Below the pieces are notes generated by a model, which saw only the letters and a program-made list of their open reading frames with translations, was not told the DNA's origin and ran no database searches. Positions 57,719 through 59,190 of a stretch of DNA of 59,190 nt are shown piece by piece. This stretch comes from DAOUBF01 sp034432795 (GTDB lineage: Bacteria; Chloroflexota; Anaerolineae; DSLN01). The first letter of the stretch is position 1. Every line of letters begins with the position of its first letter. Both the position numbers and the translations under genes were made by a program. The DNA is taken from positions 1-59,190 of the forward strand of contig DAOUBF010000009.1 in assembly GCA_034432795.1 (NCBI GenBank), written 5' to 3'.

Positions 57719-59190
57719 ATGGTCAACCGCATCCCTGCCACCCGCCTTTATCTGGTGATCGCCCTGATCGCGTTCAGCATTCTTCTGGCCGCGCTTTCAG
57801 CCGCCGCCGGCAGCAGCGCCCCCACCTCCCAGCCCACGCCCACCCCCACCGGCAATTATCCCGATAAACCCGACGTGAGCGACCCTGGGCCGCCTGACCA
57901 CCTGCGCCCTGGCACGGTGACACCCTGCGTGAACGGCATGGCCGATGTCTATCCCTGCTTTGGCATTGACCTGTATGCCCGCGTCCCTTTCACCCTGTTC
58001 AGCTTCAACCCCACCCGCGCCTCCAGCATCTGGGGCTACGTGGACCTGGACGACATGCGTGAGTATGCTATCATCGGGCTGAACACCGGCACCGGCGTGG
58101 TGGACATCACCGACCCGGCCAACCCGGCCGTCGTGGGCACGATCCAGGGGCCGACCTCAAACTGGCGTGAGGTCAAAGTGCTCCAGTTCTTCAACTCCCC
58201 TGCCAATCGCTGGGACGCCTACGCCTATATCTCCAACGAAACCGGCGGGGGCATCCAGATCATTGACCTGACCAATCTACCTAACAGCGTCTCGCTGGCT
58301 GGGACGTACACAGGTGGCGGGTTATCCACCGCGCACTCCCTGTTCATCTCCAACATTGACTTCAGCACCAACGTGGCCAACCAGCCGGGCCTGCCCCCCT
58401 ACCTCTACCTCAACGGCTCCAACCTGGGCGGCCTGCGCATCATCAGCCTGGCGAACCCCACCAATCTGCAGGAAGTGGGCTTCTGGACCGGCACCTACGT
58501 CCACGAGATTTACACGCACGTGTTCACCGACACCCGCGCCAGCCAGTGCCTGCCCGGGCATAATCCCTGCGAGGTTGCCTTCAACTTCGCCGGCTACAGC
58601 GGCATTCGGGTCATTGATGTCACCAATAAAAGCGCCCCCACCACGATTGGCTCGTTCACCTATTCGCAACTCGGCTATACCCATTCCGGCTGGATCTCAC
58701 GGGACAACCAGCACCTGTTCATCAACGACGAGTTGGACGAATCAAACTTTGGGCTGAACACGCGCATCCGCACGGTGAATATCTCCAGCCTCACCTCGCT
58801 CTTCACCAGCGGCCTGTACACAGGCACGACACGGGCCATTGACCACAACGCCTTTACCCTCGGCGATAAGGTGATCTTCTCCAACTACACGCGCGGCGTG
58901 GCCGTCCTCAACGCGGCGAACCCCAACGCGCTCTACGAAGTGGCCTTCTTTGACACCTATCCGGCAAACAACAGCGCCAACTTCGCCGGCGCCTGGGGCG
59001 TCTATCCCTATCTACCCAGCGGCACGATCATCGTCAGCGACATCAACCGGGGCCTGTTCGTGCTGCGCGAGCAGCCGGGGCCATTGCCAACGTATACGCC
59101 CACGCCTCCACCCACGCCCACACCGACGCGCACACCGACCAACACACCTGCGCCAACGTCCACACCCACCCCCACGCCAACGCCTACACC
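57719..59190 (+). CDS. Choice-of-anchor B family surface protein (LVIVD repeats), 3'-truncated by the window
   Basis: 490 codons from ATG 57719 with no stop before the window end. There is a signal peptide: basic NRIPATR, hydrophobic LYLVIALIAFSILLAALS, then ASA-type small residues. Residues 40-450 carry the repeat pattern of choice-of-anchor B proteins: GVVDITDPANPAVVGTI, GIQIIDLTNLPNSVSLAGTY, GIRVIDVTNKSAPTTIGSF and GVAVLNAANPNALYEVAFF, likely beta-propeller blades. The end becomes a Pro/Thr linker (TPTPPPTPTPTRTPT), the typical spacer before a C-terminal anchor or domain. Secreted or cell-surface. A good AGAGAGGAA lies before the ATG. Confidence 0.88.
   Translation, partial: MVNRIPATRLYLVIALIAFSILLAALSAAAGSSAPTSQPTPTPTGNYPDKPDVSDPGPPDHLRPGTVTPCVNGMADVYPCFGIDLYARVPFTLFSFNPTRASSIWGYVDLDDMREYAIIGLNTGTGVVDITDPANPAVVGTIQGPTSNWREVKVLQFFNSPANRWDAYAYISNETGGGIQIIDLTNLPNSVSLAGTYTGGGLSTAHSLFISNIDFSTNVANQPGLPPYLYLNGSNLGGLRIISLANPTNLQEVGFWTGTYVHEIYTHVFTDTRASQCLPGHNPCEVAFNFAGYSGIRVIDVTNKSAPTTIGSFTYSQLGYTHSGWISRDNQHLFINDELDESNFGLNTRIRTVNISSLTSLFTSGLYTGTTRAIDHNAFTLGDKVIFSNYTRGVAVLNAANPNALYEVAFFDTYPANNSANFAGAWGVYPYLPSGTIIVSDINRGLFVLREQPGPLPTYTPTPPPTPTPTRTPTNTPAPTSTPTPTPTPT

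Overview
The window is a GC-rich bacterial chromosome segment that looks like Chloroflexota, probably an Anaerolineae/Ardenticatenia-type lineage. The pointers are the Pro/Thr-rich linker of the last protein, the large amylase-like GH13 protein with a C-terminal helical region, several lineage-type unknown proteins, and dispersed G-rich palindromes. The class assignment is inference. Almost every base is coding or repeat. I saw no prophage, rRNA, CRISPR array or insertion sequence.

Positions 1-11181 (+ strand) form a glycerol/dihydroxyacetone (DHA) utilisation locus. It starts with the end of a glycerol facilitator, then dhaK, dhaL, glpK, a GlpA-type glycerol-3-phosphate dehydrogenase that lacks the usual C-terminal domain, and three genes for complex II-type iron-sulfur and membrane-anchor subunits. 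These are followed by a methyltransferase-like protein, a DJ-1/PfpI protein, dhaM, HPr, a SorC-type regulator and Enzyme I. Together they give a complete PEP-dependent DHA kinase relay beside the glycerol kinase route. The GlpA plus SdhB/C/D-like set is the best candidate in the window for an undescribed enzyme: a glycerol-3-phosphate:quinone oxidoreductase on a succinate dehydrogenase chassis.

Positions 11222-22657 hold an insulated tRNA-Glu gene with its own promoter and hairpin, a methyltransferase, a HAD phosphatase, a VapBC-like toxin-antitoxin pair, a tyrosine catabolism operon (hppD, fumarylacetoacetase, hmgA; - strand), and a group for recycling by-products of SAM use (ahcY, adenosine kinase-like, mtnA) with two acetyltransferases. 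Positions 22975-27731 (+) carry lineage-type unknowns, a MoaD-like protein and ribosomal protein L25.

Positions 27703-54302 are almost entirely - strand: the glyoxylate shunt (aceB, aceA) behind a NarL-type two-component pair, an orphan DNA methyltransferase overlapping a lipoprotein penicillin-binding protein, a glycosyltransferase, galE, several smaller genes, then a glycogen/maltodextrin block (GH57, glgC, glgA, GH13, a CinA-nucleotidyltransferase fusion, malG, malF, malE). The end has a YbdK-type ligase, a PrsW protease, a PHP protein and a truncated choice-of-anchor B surface protein that runs off the window.

The second main discovery is a 36-bp dispersed repeat with seven copies between 42706 and 53002, all in one orientation. 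Four copies lie inside genes (one in glgA, three in the GH13 gene). They keep the reading frame and are translated in two different frames, because all three frames on that strand lack stop codons. It behaves like a protein-tolerated selfish element. Two longer intergenic copies carry an extra hairpin. G-rich palindromes and GACGGA-type tandem repeats also enter coding sequence and form protein tails or loops.
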